DNA of 64,000 nt from Carettochelys insculpta. Lineage: Eukaryota; Chordata; Testudines; Carettochelyidae. Of the stretch, positions 1-12,394 are shown one piece after another; within the stretch, counting starts at the first letter, position 1, and each line of letters opens with the position of its first letter. The notes under the pieces were generated by a model, which was not told where the DNA came from, did no database searches, and saw only the letters and a list, made by a program, of their open reading frames with translations. Where the stretch lies: assembly GCF_033958435.1 (NCBI RefSeq), contig NC_134138.1, positions 81,888,298 through 81,952,297 of the forward strand. The letters run 5' to 3'. Made by a program: the position numbers and the translations under genes.

Positions 1-3000
1 ACTGTTGGCTTCAATGAAGCTATGCTAACCTACAGCAGTTGAAAACCTAGCCCATTGTGGCCACTGCAAAATGTACATATGTTAGATTAAAAAAGAGGTG
101 GTTGGTTTAACTAGGATTGCTAAAATGAGATATTTTAATTTTCAAATGTGCATATATCATGCTCAGAGGGTGCTGCGCAGCAAAACTTGTGATGCATGAG
201 AACAGTAAACCAAGAAAGGAGGAATTTGTCCTGCTTTGCATCATCACAATTCTTCAATAAATGCTGTCATTGTCAGCAGTGTATGATTCATCTGATCCAT
301 TACCTCAAGGCAAAACCATTCACAAGTTGAGGAAAGATGGCATTGTTTCCAGGGGTTTCAGTTTGCTTTTCTCTTAAAGAAGAGCCAGATATTTCAAAGT
401 CATTCATTCGCACTATCCATAAATTGGAAAATAGCAAAAATGATCATCATCCTGCTTCTGCAAGTAGTTGTCCATTGTAGACAAGCTGGGTTCCAGAGAT
501 CCTTAGAGGTTTCACCAAACCACACAATTCTCTCCTCAGCAGAATCCTAACTCCCTCTCCACAAATCCTTTGCTGGGTGTTCATTTATTCTCTCAGATTG
601 ACATTTACTTTTATTTTTATGAGAGAGTCCTGGAAGCTGGAATTCTTTATTCAGTGCCTTGCTTCTATTATATATTTAATTTAAAGACTCTGTTAGGGCT
701 CATCTGTTCTCATATTCCCTTGCTTCCAAGTCAGCTTGGGCTCTGAACTCTGTGGAGACAACTTCCCCTCCAGCTGCTCACCTCTGGTAGGCTGGAAGAG
801 TAAGTGCACATCGGCAGAGAAGAATGCATGCAGCCTTTCTTTGCACAAGAAATGTTGCTCACTGTGTGAAGTCAACATGGCAAACTTATATGAGGATCCT
901 GGAAGGACACTCCCACCAAACCAGCAACTAAATCTTGAATTTCTCATGAGCCCTGGGGAAGGCCCCATGCATTGTTGCGTTGCCTCTGGGTCTTCCCAGG
1001 AAGGTGACTGTGACTCAGAATCACAGCCTGCTCCCCTATCTCCTTGTAACTCTTCAGGGGCAGTTTCATGCAGGAGGCCTATACCCAGAGTAGCATCCCT
1101 CCCCAACACAACAGCTAGACTAACTAGTCCACTGATGGTGGGCCAAGGCTCCACTTACTGCCTGCCTGATTCTGTCCAGCTGTGTAGCAGGGACATAGCA
1201 GCTGTGGAGACTGCTCTCCTCAAAGCACTGCAACCCTTCAGCTACTGCTTTAGTTTGAATGCACGAGTTTCTTCATACTGAATACTGAAGCAGTGATCAC
1301 AGTAGGTACATTACAAAAAGTCTGTGCCCGTTTTAATCACTCCACAAAACCCCAAAGAGGCTTCAGCCTGAATGAATATGCAAACCAGACGGAATTCTAC
1401 CTCCTACTTGACTGAAGAGTTAATCAGAAAATAGAAATCTTTGGACATCTCATTTAAAATGACATCAGGGAGGCATTGTTTTTCATTCTGCTCAATGTGC
1501 CATGCTGGAACACCTGCTGGAAACCATTTGCAGCTGCTGCCAAAGACATCAGCGCTGAAACCATTAATTAGTTAAGTTATCCACTTCGTCCACATGTTCA
1601 AAACTTTAAGGCAAAGGCAGACTTCAGCCATGTTCCTGCATAGAGTCTCCCCTTTTTTTGCATAACACAACCCTCTCCCCAAACAATTTGGCAAGGCTAG
1701 TTGTCTCAGCTCAGAGCTAAAATAGCAGGGGCTGCAACATTATGTGGATTAATTTGCAAAGCAGCTGCTGCCATTGTACCTGGCTCAAGCATCTGTCTTT
1801 AGTTTCCCCCTTTGTGAGTATTAAATTCAACCACTTGTTTTAAACTGAAAGACTTTTGTATCTCTTTGTCCATTGGTGAAAAAAGATCAAGTCATGGGTA
1901 AAGCAAATATACTAACTCACTTTTTCTAGACACTCATTAAAGAATGGCAGACTTCTCCCAGAACCTATAGAAACTCATAGGCTTCGCATTTCTTTTTTTA
2001 ATTTGAAGAGGAATCGGTCCTGCTTTTTAAAAGAAAAAAAAATTCTCCTTCTCTAGTAGCTTGCTTCTGGAGTTATTCACACCTTGGCCTCCGGGTTTTA
2101 TTAGTGAAAGTGAAATGTCAAAAGAGGACAGTGTATGTTGTTCTCCTATTATTAAAGTGGATAAAGAACTTTGCTGAAGCTGCCGTTGACATGAAAGATT
2201 ATCCTTTGCTGTACTGTTGCTCAAACAAAACCATTTAATCAACACACGCTGCTATGATTGCTTTGATCTGATGTCCAGTGCTGTTTCTGAAATTTTCTCA
2301 GTCTGTGAGTGAAGTAGCAGTGACCAAAGAACAAGACTGAAATACTGCAGTATAAAAGCATTGATATTTTATTTAATGTCACGTTAACCATTTCAGTCTA
2401 GAATTATAGTTTGATCAGAAATGAAGAAGAATGAGGTCGTTTTTCTTCTCTCCTACATATGGTACATTTTTATTTTGATCTTCCTAATCTTTTCAATTGC
2501 AATCCTCTGCTTTCATATCATATGAAATGTTGGCATCTATTAATTTGATAGTGGATGGTGAAAATGATGATGTGGGCTGTTTTAGTATCCATACTCTGAA
2601 AGCTGAAGGAACCTGCTGCTCTTCTAAACTGAAACTGTGGAGCGACGCATTCTGATCTTTGTACTCTGGATACATACCTCACTTAAAAACAACTTGGTTA
2701 CAAAACCAGACAGAAGAGCGCAAAAAAAAGCAGTGGGCACTATTACGGAGCTATTGCCTACTTTCTTATTTTGTCCATATAATTATAAAATAAAACAATT
2801 GGATTATAAATGTTGTACTTGTATTTCACTGTATAGTGTATATCAAGCAGTATAAACAAGTCATTGCCTATGAAAATTTAGTGTGTGCTGACTTTGCAAG
2901 TATTTTCCATGTAACCTTTGTAAAACTAAACAAATATCTAGATGAATTGATATAAGCTCTTGTAGATGTCTGTATAGTCCTGAGAATCACTGGTCTAGAC

Positions 3001-6000
3001 AAGCAGGTGTCTGTTCCCAAGTGGGTGACGCATTCCCTTCCCTTCCTCCAACCAGGTGCAACAATGATTGTAACCACAGAGGCATTTCTGTTGGGTTGGC
3101 ATGGAGGGCACTTTGACTCAGTGACAGCATAAGGCAAATGATCACCTCTGAAGACCACACTCCATGTGAACCACCCGGAGCTCAGAGTGGTTAGAAATGC
3201 CTGCTATCATTTCCTTCCTCTCATCAGACACAAATCTGTCAATCATGACAGAGACCATGGCTTGCACGTTTTATATGAATCTGCAAGGAAGGGACATGAT
3301 CCCCTTCTCTCTGCACTGAAGCAATAAAGTTGTTGAACTGCTGCATAAATAATCACATAAAGAGCTCAGCAATGTATCTGCCCAGCATACAGAATGTCAT
3401 GGCCAACTCAGTCTGCAGGTGCTTCTTTGAAGAATACAGCTGGGATTTGGATTCTTGGGTTCTGTACAGAATCCTTCAGACTTGGGGGTTTCCAGAAATA
3501 GACCTTTTCCCTACAACAGAGATCAAAAAGTGCCTCCATTTTTGCTCATGGGGAGGTCACAGTTCACTGGGGGATGCCTTCCTCCAGCCTTGGCTGGATG
3601 TAGTGTTTTGTGCCTTGCCTCTGATGCCTCTCACTCACAAGAGATGAGCAAGATCAAGCAAAGCAATGCTGTGACACGGTCATACTAATAGCTCTGATGT
3701 GGTCAGGGTGAGGCTTTTTCCCTTACCTTTTCCACCAGGCTCTCCGTCCTCTGATAGATCTTCCAACCATCCCTCAGGTCCTCTCACAGGACACCTTATG
3801 CATCCCAATTTGGGCATTCTTTGCCTCAAGGTTTCTGGGTGCAGGGCTAGAGTCATCCTGTTCTGTGAAAATACAACATATACTATTAAATAGTGGAAAA
3901 GTTTCTACCACAACTAATTAACTTAGGAATGAAAAAGATTCACCCACTGGTATGAACTCCACAGTGCTGCTCCTGAATCTGCCCTGATTCCTCTAATTCT
4001 GGAATGTCTCCCGATTCCATTTAAGTTCACTTGGCACCCCGACAGATCTTCATAAAAGGCTTCTCCCTGTTTGTTCACACCCACAACTGCAAGATATATT
4101 AAAAGTTTGTCAAATCTCTTCCCACAGATAAAGGTTCCTATTCCTGCTTGGAACCTGAATTTCATTCTCAAAAGCTTCACAAAGTTCTTGTGTCAACCAA
4201 TGGCCACCTGCTCCCTATTACATTAAAAAATAAAAAAAGCAGCTTTCCTAGCAGTGATTACCTCTGGCCACAGACTCGAAGAGATGGGGCTACTGGCAAA
4301 TTCCCCTTTCAAAACATTTCACAAGAATAAGGTGTCCTGGTGGCATCCCAGGATTCTCCCTAAATAGACTCCTGACATTCAACTATATTATACACCTGCT
4401 TGTATTCTTCCCAAAACTGCATACATCCAAATGGAGACCATTGTGCACACTCGAGATGTCAAGAGGGGGATATCCTTCTGTGTGGTTGTAACTAGACCAT
4501 CTCATAAACCCAGTAAGCTATTTTGGATTGCATGCAGATCTAGGGTTCCATCCCTTCTACCCAGAGACTTTCAATGGATTTCTGAATGCAGAATAGATTG
4601 CCATCAGGCTGTCGACATTCCACTTTCTGTCAGCATTTTGGCATGCTTGACTAGATCCCACTGTACATCGATGGGTCTGCTTAAAAATGTTCCAATTCCA
4701 GAAATCTGTAAGGCCACCAAACAGCCTTCATTACATATCTTCTCTAGATGCTAAACCTTGTTGGAAGTCTCCAGGTGAGATGCTTCCATGCAGTTATTTC
4801 TTCTGGGATGGACTCCATTCTGTAGCTGCACCTTCCACCTGCAGCTCCTACTCAGGAGTCACCCAGAGTGTACTATCCACAGGGACATAAAGAAGAGGTT
4901 ACTCACCTTATGTGATAACTGTAGTTCTTTGAGAAGTCTGTCTCTTTGAGTGCTCTACCACCCACCTTCCTTCTGCTCTGCTTTGAACTCTTCTGCGACT
5001 CAGTGATGCAGAATGAAATGAAGTGGCAGTTGTCCACCCAGCCTCTTATTACCCAGTGCAGAGCATGAAGATGCCAACAGCTCATGTGCAGGCTGAACAG
5101 ACACCACTAATGGAAATCTCCTATCCAGTGCATATGGGCTGCACATACCCCAAAACTGGAGCCCCAGTGGGGACACACACATCTTGAAGAACCACAGTTA
5201 CTCTGACATACTTGGTCTCCAGACATTCAGTTTCCAGAGGGAAATTCTGCACAAGTTTCAGCCAGAAATAAACTTTATGGTTGAATTGTTATCACCTTGA
5301 CATAGAAGTGGAAACATTTATGAGACTTCCTGTGGAGTCATGAAAGCGTTGTACAATACTAAAAATAGGCCACACAAATACAAAATAAGCCATCTTCCTT
5401 TGTATGTAGGAGCAAAGGGCAACCTGCCTAGCAAGTGGGTCACATGAGTGGCCCTCCTTCATCTCAGTGTGCCACAAGACTGTCATAAGCAAGACTGTCT
5501 CCTGAGATAGGGTAGCGTTGTGACCTGTGTTTGTGTACCTACAATTTGTGGTTGTGCTGGTTGAACCATAGCTGTGCTTTGTTTGGATGCAGAGAGAGCA
5601 CATGGCTCTCATAGTCTGTGTTGTGTGCAGTCAGCACACATCTCTCTTCCTGTGCCTTTGCTTTACATGCATGTCGCTTTAGTAGTACACGTAGGAAAAA
5701 CATCCGTGGATAGATACCAGCAAAATTTGGCAACCCTGTATGTGGGCAATAGTAAACAAATAGTAAACAACGTGTCTGTTCCCCCAGTACAAATTGTAAA
5801 CATAATAGTTCCACTGATGTCAGTAGAATTAAGGCTAACTTATTCCAGCTGAGGATCTGGCACCCCACTCTTAAAAATTGTCATTTTAAAGGAATATAAA
5901 AATTAATACTTTAAATTTACCCCAGGCAAACAGTCCACACAAGGCCTATTCTTGAGTCCTCCATTGAGCTTCACTCTGTACACATTGTATGCCTGTATTT

Positions 6001-8007
6001 ATTTGGTTCAGGCCTCTTAGGAGGGTAAATGCATCTTTGTCTTATTTAGTGGTTAGTGATCCCAGAGCAAACATTGTTAATGGGGTTTAATGAAGTGGGA
6101 ACCAAAACTAGAGCCAAACAAAATCACATCTGTGCTCTCTTCAGAAATAAAATTTCCATCACTGCTGATCACACTAAATCAACAACTTTATTCAAATTAA
6201 AACAATAAGTGTGGTTTGCCTGAGTCATATTCTGATGTCTGTGCTTCCAGGTTTTTTGTTCATAACATTCAAACCCAGGAGAATTAATTTGATGTGATAA
6301 ACCTAATGAAAAGTACAGTAGTGTATACACACACAGAGCTGTTAGCAATGCATATTACTAAAATTACTTCACAAGTGCCATTGGAAGGGCCTATTTTTGA
6401 TTGCTTATAAGTTTTACCCATTTGGGCTGAATGCTTCTATGCCTGATTTTAATTTTAACCAAAATTATTCATGTGGTTTCAAGAACAAAGCTAAGGAAAT
6501 AGATTGCCCATGTCAAAAAATTCTGATGACCTTTCCTTTGCAAAGCTCTAGCATTTCCATGCTTCAGATTTGGCAGGGTTATGTGCCAGAGATAAGCTTT
6601 CTGCTGTCCTCATGAAAATCCACCTTGGACAAATTGTAAACCAAGGACAGAGAACCTTTTTTGGGCCAGGGTTCACTGACTTACAGACAAAAAGCAGTCA
6701 GGGACCACACACAGGTGGAAAAAACAAACCTTAATTAACCTAGCCCCAAGTGAGAAGCAGAAGAAAAAACCTCAGAGACATAGCCCCCCAGTTCAGGAGC
6801 AGGAAAAAAAAGAGAAACACTCACTTCACTCCCCTTACACTCCAACCCCATTGAGAAGGTGCTAAGACTGAGGGCTTACCCCCAGGGCTGTATTAACTCT
6901 TCTAGCAGCCCAGGTGTAGCAGATTTTGTGGGCTAGGCTCTGGCGTGGGGCCAAAAATAAGGCATTCATTGTGCAGGAGCGAAGTGCCTGGAAGCAGGGT
7001 CAGGGTGGGGTAGGGGGCAGGAACAGAATGCGGGTGTGGGGTCTGGGCAGGAGGCAGGGTGCAGGAGCAGGCTGGAGGTGGGACTGTGGGGTCTGGGTGG
7101 GAGGTAGGGTTCAGGAATGGGCTGCGGGGTCTGGGCAGGAGGTAAAGTACAGAAGTGGGGTGAAGGTGAGGGGTCTGGGTGGGAGGGGGAAGCAGATTGA
7201 GGCGCCTACCTGGCACAGCTCCCAGGAACACAGATGGCTCCACACTACCCTGTGCTTGCGATCACACCCCTCTCGCCCCGCACACATACACACACAACCC
7301 CTCACATTGGCCATTGTTCCAGGACAGAGGAAGCAATGCAGGGTGGAGCCTGCAAGTGAGTATAGTGACAGAGCTTCCCTGTGTGGCTGTTCCCCCAGCC
7401 AAGGGGGAGGGGAATGGCAGTGAACAGAGGCACTTCTTCCACCCACCAGGCAGTGCCCACAGGCCGGATACCACCCACAGTTTGCCTTGCTCCAGCCTGC
7501 GAGGCGCGGTGCCTCCCCTCGTGGCTGGAGTGGCAGCACCAACTCACCCCACTGTGGGGTGGGGAGGAAGCTCCAAGCCTCGCAGGCTGGATCAAGACAA
7601 ATCAGCCAAAGGTTCCCCCCGCCCTGTAGAATGTAAACCTCTGCAAAATGGGACTTCACACAGCTCAGTAAAGGCTGAGAATTTAGCAGCTACGTTCCTC
7701 AAAAGCTCTGGGCTCAGGAATACCTCAGCTACAGTTGCAGCTCTGGGCTTCTGTGGGCCATGCCACGTTGGCTCAAGGTCTAAGTGCCTGACTGGAGAGA
7801 AGGAAGCCCGTCTCTCCTGTGTTCTTGGTGACGTAATTGCCACCACCCCTGTTGGACATAGGCAAGGTGGAGCGTACAGCTGACTGATTCTAGAGAGAAA
7901 AGATCATACATTAATAATCAGGGAACCAGGTGGGATCACCAAACAGATGACCCCAGTGCCCACTAGTCCTCAAGGGCATCTCAGTCAGTTGACTCTGCCT
8001 AAAATTT
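1..8007. other. NOL4 upstream intron (inferred), mostly unannotated
   Basis: I see no exon here with conserved protein sequence and matching splice sites. Since the first recognisable NOL4 exon begins at 13899 with an acceptor, this stretch is inferred to be intron. It holds a G-rich minisatellite (7040-7190) and short degenerate repeats, for example about 1-60 and 5812-5866, of a reptile-wide type whose core reads like ATTTACACCAGCTGAGGATC. Bases 693-1281 are open on both strands but resemble no family I know. Several AT-rich stretches show nothing further. Confidence 0.5.
7040..7190. repeat. G-rich minisatellite-like array
   Basis: Four imperfect units begin with GGTCTGGG(C/T)(A/G)GGAGG and are spaced about 38-50 bp apart. 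The array sits in a wider GC-rich block (about 6650-7880) that differs in composition from the AT-rich intron around it, so the whole block may be an inserted element whose ends I could not define. Strong strand asymmetry (G on plus, C on minus) makes long open frames by chance. Confidence 0.6.
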
Positions 8008-8215
8008 TTTTTCTGATTTGTCAACCGTGATTACTATTTTTGGTTCTCTGTGCCTTAAATATTGAGTCTGTTCGGGTGTGGCTATGGTCTGAAGAAGTGG
8101 GTCTGTCCCATGGAAGCTCACCTAATAAATTATTTTGTTAGTCTTTAAAATGCTTCCTGACTGTTTTTTTGTTTTGGTAGCATATAGACTAGCACGGCTT
8201 TCTCTCTGTTACTGT
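8008..8215 (+). mobile_element. Penelope-like element, 3' end fragment
   Basis: The sequence matches the 3' end of the PLE at 31.5-33.0 kb read in the opposite orientation. It passes through the segments ATTGAGTCTGTTC, CTGAAGAAGTGGGTCTGTCC, TAATAAATTATTTTGTTAGT and the terminal GACTAGCACGGCTTT. Only the 3' untranslated end is present, with no reverse transcriptase. Short 5'-truncated copies are usual for elements that insert by target-primed reverse transcription. Confidence 0.75.
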
Positions 8216-8384
8216 GCCTAAAAGAAGTCTACTTAGAAGTATGACTTCACTAAGGGTTGGAGATAAGCCCCAGTATTGCAGTGCATCTCTCTCCAGCTTT
8301 CTCTTCCTGGAGTGATGGAACATATAATGTGCCATATAATAGTGAGTATTCTGAAAAATCAAGTCCTAAATGTCTCAAGCTGGG

Positions 8385-8660
8385 CACCCAATGTCATTGG
8401 GTACTTTTGACTCCTCTGTGCTTCAGTTCCCCATCTGTAAAACACAGGTAATAGCATCTCATCTCACAGGGAGAGTTGTGAAAATAAATTCACTAGTATT
8501 TGTGCAACCTTTAGATACTCAAGGCCATAGAAAAGCCTCTGAGAAAATTAATAATTCCATCATCAGAGCAGGGTTTGAAGAGTGTGCATTAAACAAGGCT
8601 CAGAGCCATACACTGAATACTAAGGAGAAAAAATATACAGAATAGGTACTTATTGAATGA
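8385..8660 (+). mobile_element. MIR-type SINE, degraded
   Basis: The segment around 8418-8480 reads like the MIR 3' half: CTGTGCTTCAGTTCCCCATC, then TGTAAAACACAGG, a CATCTCATCTCACAGGGAGAG block and GTTGTGAAAATAAATTCA. Near 8646 the phrase ACTTATTGAATGAAC resembles the MIR tail. The A/B-box half is not clearly visible and both boundaries are approximate. Confidence 0.6.
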
Positions 8661-9162
8661 ACACAACCCATTCTGTGAACTGAAAGAAGCAGGAACCCTT
8701 TGTAAATAGTATATGATCATGTAATTGAAGATTATATTGTTATGCATATGGACAAGGGAACTGAGTTAAGGTTGCAAACCTACATAACTAGAGTATTGTG
8801 AATATTTATCAGCTAAATATTGTGATTTATTTTTATTTTAATTCATATTCAAAATACATGGAAATAAATAAATACTTTTGCAAATGGGAAAAAATAAAAG
8901 GTTACATAGAAAGGCTAAAAAAGTTAGTATGCATGAAAGCTTGTGCGTTTTTTTTTTAGTTTGAACAATTTGTGTTTGTCAGCTTAAAGGAAAAAATGAG
9001 ATCACATGCAAATATAAGCTCCACAGCTTCTGTCTCTGTTTGAACACTAATCTGCATTTAGGTACTTATAAGCTCAACTTGGTGTTTTAAAAAAAGTGTT
9101 TATTGGAAAGAACAACAAGCTATCCATGAATAAAAGTTTAACATATTCAAATAGAACACATC

Positions 9163-9883
9163 AGCCGCGTCTACACGTGCCAGCTACTTCGAAGTAGCCG
9201 CGCCAACTTCGAAATAGCGCCCGCCATGTCTACACGTGGCGAGTGCTATTTCGAAGTTGAAATCGACGTAAGGCGGCGAGACGTCGAAGTCGCTATCCCC
9301 AACAGGAGATGGGAATAGCGCCCTACTTCGACATTGACGTCGAAGTTGGGCACGTGTAGACGATCCGCATCCCGCAACATCGAAATAGCGGGGTCCGCCA
9401 TGGTGGCCATCAGCTGAGGGGTTGAGAGACGCTCTCTCCAGCCCCTGCAGGGCTCTATGGTCACCGTGTGCAGCAGCCCTTAGCCCAGGGCTTCTGGCTG
9501 CTGCTGCTGCAGCTGGGGATCCATGCTGCATGCACAGGGTCTGCAACCAGTTGTTGGCTCTGTGGATCTTGTGCTGTTTAGTGCAAGTGTGTCTGGGAGG
9601 GGCCCTTTAAGGGAGCGGCTAGCAGTTGCCCGGGAAGTGCTAGTCCGCCCTGTGACCCTGTCTGCAGCTGTTCCTGGCACCCTTATTTCGATGTGGGCCG
9701 CTTTGGCGTGTAGACGCTCCCCTGCAGCGCCTACTTCGATGTGGTGCTGCCCAACATCGATGTTGAACGTCGACGGCACCAGCCCTGGAGAATGTGTAGA
9801 CGCTATTCATCGAAATAGCTTATTTCGATTTCGCTACATCGAAATAAGCTATTTCAATGTAGCATACACATGTAGACGTAGCT
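9163..9883. mobile_element. Harbinger MITE, deletion derivative of family 1
   Basis: This 721-bp element begins AGCCGCGTCTACACGTG and ends CATGTAGACGTAGCT, which are inverted copies. The 3-bp direct repeat ATC flanks it (9160-9162 and 9884-9886). Its left half matches the right end of the 4.6-kb element at 54207-58826, read in reverse, including the CTCTCTCCAGCCCCT segment at the SANT-gene side. Its right half matches the reverse of the left end, including the GGGGCCCTTTAAGGGAGCGG segment just upstream of the transposase. Both genes are missing, so it depends on proteins made elsewhere. It sits in the inferred NOL4 intron. Confidence 0.85.
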
Positions 9884-9972
9884 ATCAACTGATATGAGAC
9901 AGAACTTATATGTCCTTTCCCCCCTGCCATCTTTTCTAGTTTTGGCTGGGAAAAGATTCTCTTTGACTCTAT

Positions 9973-10408
9973 GGCCATCTCTACATGAGCCCCAAACTTC
10001 GAAATGGCCACGCAAATGGCCATTTCTAAGTTTACTAATGAAGCGCTGAAATGCATATTCAGTGCTTCATTAGCATGCGGGCGGCCGCGGCACTTCGAAA
10101 TTGACACGTTTTGCCGCCACGTGTCTCGTCCCAACAGGGCTCCTTTTCGAAAGGACCCCCCCTACTTCAAAGTCCCCTTATTCCCATGAGCTGATGGGAA
10201 TAAGGGGACTTCGAAGTAGGCAGGATCCTTTCGAAAAGGAGCCCCGTCGGGATGAGACGCGCAGCTGCAAGGCGCGTCAATTTTGAAGTGCCGCTGCCGC
10301 CCTCATGCTAATGAAGTGCTGAATATGCATTTCAGCGCTTCATTAGTAAACTTTGAAATGGCCATTTGTGTGGCCATTTCGAAGTTTGGGGCTCATGTAG
10401 ACGTAGCC
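9973..10408. mobile_element. Harbinger foldback MITE
   Basis: This 436-bp element starts GGCCATCTCTACATGAGCCC and ends with the inverse of GGCTACGTCTACATGAGCCC. TAT flanks it on both sides (9970-9972, 10409-10411). The two halves are reverse complements over almost the whole length, meeting near 10190 around CCCATGAGCTGATGGG, so the element is one long hairpin of about 215-bp arms. TTCGAA palindromes recur in the arms. It is the same MITE type as the one at 51194 and lies only 90 bp from the preceding MITE. Confidence 0.85.
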
Positions 10409-10411
10409 TAT

Positions 10412-12391
10412 GACAGTTAAAAAGCTAAAAGTCATGAAATTATACATTTACCAGCCTACTGGGCCATTCATTGTACAAAAAGTAGTAAATTCAACCCATT
10501 TTGACATCTTGTTTTTTTCTTTTGCGTTAGCATTTTGTAGATTTTGATAGGAAAACTTTAAGAATTTGTCTAAAGCCAATCTTATGTTTTAGGTGTGCAG
10601 AGGGAACAAATGTGTAAGAGGATATAAAGGATTATTAGAAACACACAGTCTTAATGGTGTGTGTTAATTTAATCCCATAAGGAATACTGATCATGTGCTA
10701 TTTCACTGAGCAAGGTGAGGATAAATGGCTGTTGTACATTAGAGCTGCACCAATGTAGGAAGCATAAAATCTCCTACCACACAGTGGCAAGCTGGGGGAT
10801 TTGCATGAAGCTATTGTACCACAGTTACAACAAATGAACTGTAGTAGCAGTTATGCCTCTTGCCCACCCCATACACAGTTTTTTGGCTAGCCCAAGTGCA
10901 GTCAGTCATCAGTCTATCTATCTGCCAGCGTTAGGGTTTTATCCTATTGCCTATCAATGTAGTGTCTGAACATCTTTCCTAGAAAATCAACAGCAACAGT
11001 GAAGTCCCTAGAGGACTTTATAGATTCTTTTTCTCTTGTTCCTTTTGGGGGTCAAAGCTAAGTTTGGTTTAGCATTGTGAGGGGCTACTTTAATAGATCA
11101 TTAATTTCTTGTTATTGACGTGGTTGCTCGGTGTTGTGTGGCCAAATGGGGTGTCAGTGTAGCGACAGCGAAAAATCTGCAGGTTCTCTCTCCTCTGGCC
11201 TATGGTACAAGCTGCAGTGGAGCAGTGCTCTGGGTACCTCTGCGCTGCAGCAGGAAACATGCGTCCCAGCTTAGATAGACTTGTGTTAACTCTGCTTGAG
11301 CTAGTGCACTAAAGTAGCAGCGCAAACCTACCCAGACTCCAGCCTGCCATCTGCGCTACTCCTGAGTACACTGACATTGGCAGAGCCTCTGCTGAAGCAG
11401 ACTTGTGAGTGTCTACCCAAACTGGGTCTGGGAAGCATACGCCCAGCTGTAGGCCCAGCTGTAGTGTGGACATACAAGTTGCAGAGTCTCTCTACAACTT
11501 ATCCTGCCGGCCTGTCTCATGCAGCAGGGCCATGGCAGTTCTGCTTCCCTTCAGATCAAAGATATTCATAGGTACCCCCTCCCCCCATAGCCAGGCACCC
11601 CCAGCCCCCCACCAACCCCCCCAGCACTAAGTCAATACCTATGTGATTGGTCGGGGTTACGTTTAGCCCTTATTGCTGGGTGGGTGGGTTTTTTTTCTTT
11701 TATGCTAGTCTCCAGATGCTTGGAATTTAAAATGCAAGTTTTGTCTAATGTACATTTTATAGCTAATGTACCTTTTTCAAATGCCCTACTCTTTAATGGT
11801 TACTTAGTCACATCTATGGTTAGCAAATATGTATGTGCCTACTACCTTAAGAAAAAATTCTCCTTCATTGCACACATAGGCTCATACGTAAAATGTATTT
11901 CTTGTGATAAATGCTATGGTAATGATCATACTGAGTGCTTGCTTAATCCCCTAGTTACAAAGCACGTAAGTAACTTATTTCTCAGTGTGAATTGTGCCAG
12001 AAAGGCATTTATGGTCTGCTCTGATCTAACCCATATCTCCGAGCAGCTCCTGGAGAATATGCTCAGGTCTAGGTACCTGTTTTGCCAAATGGAAAGGGAA
12101 ATGCTTTTAGAAGGAGGTGATCTCATTTATTTTCAAAATGGTGAAGATCTTGAACATGAGACTGATGAACATAAGAATTTTGGTTGTGGTTGTCGAAGCA
12201 GACAGGAACACAATCGGTTTTAGTATTGTTCTAAATTGTTAGTTTTAGTCTGTTCTGATATGTTGGGTCAAATAATAGGACAAAAATCTTTTATGTTGTT
12301 AGTAAATTACATACAGCTCTATTACTCTGTTTTAAAAATATACATGCCTGTGTAAAAGGAATTTGCAGCTGCCATCTGCTTTCATGAACAT
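10412..12391. other. Intron, no feature recognised
   Basis: Probable NOL4 intron. A CT/CA-rich stretch lies at 11575-11625. A 179-codon frame starting at 11684 has low-complexity AT-rich composition and no match to a family I know, so I treat it as chance. Confidence 0.5.
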
Positions 12392-12394
12392 CCT

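Noticed and set aside
6902..7883. Several long frames on both strands, up to 234 codons
   Set aside because: They arise from a GC-rich, strand-asymmetric block with tandem G-rich units; composition explains the lack of stops.
11684..12223. 179-codon open frame, plus strand
   Set aside because: AT-rich, no recognisable domain, cysteines irregular, and no splice or promoter context. Probably chance.
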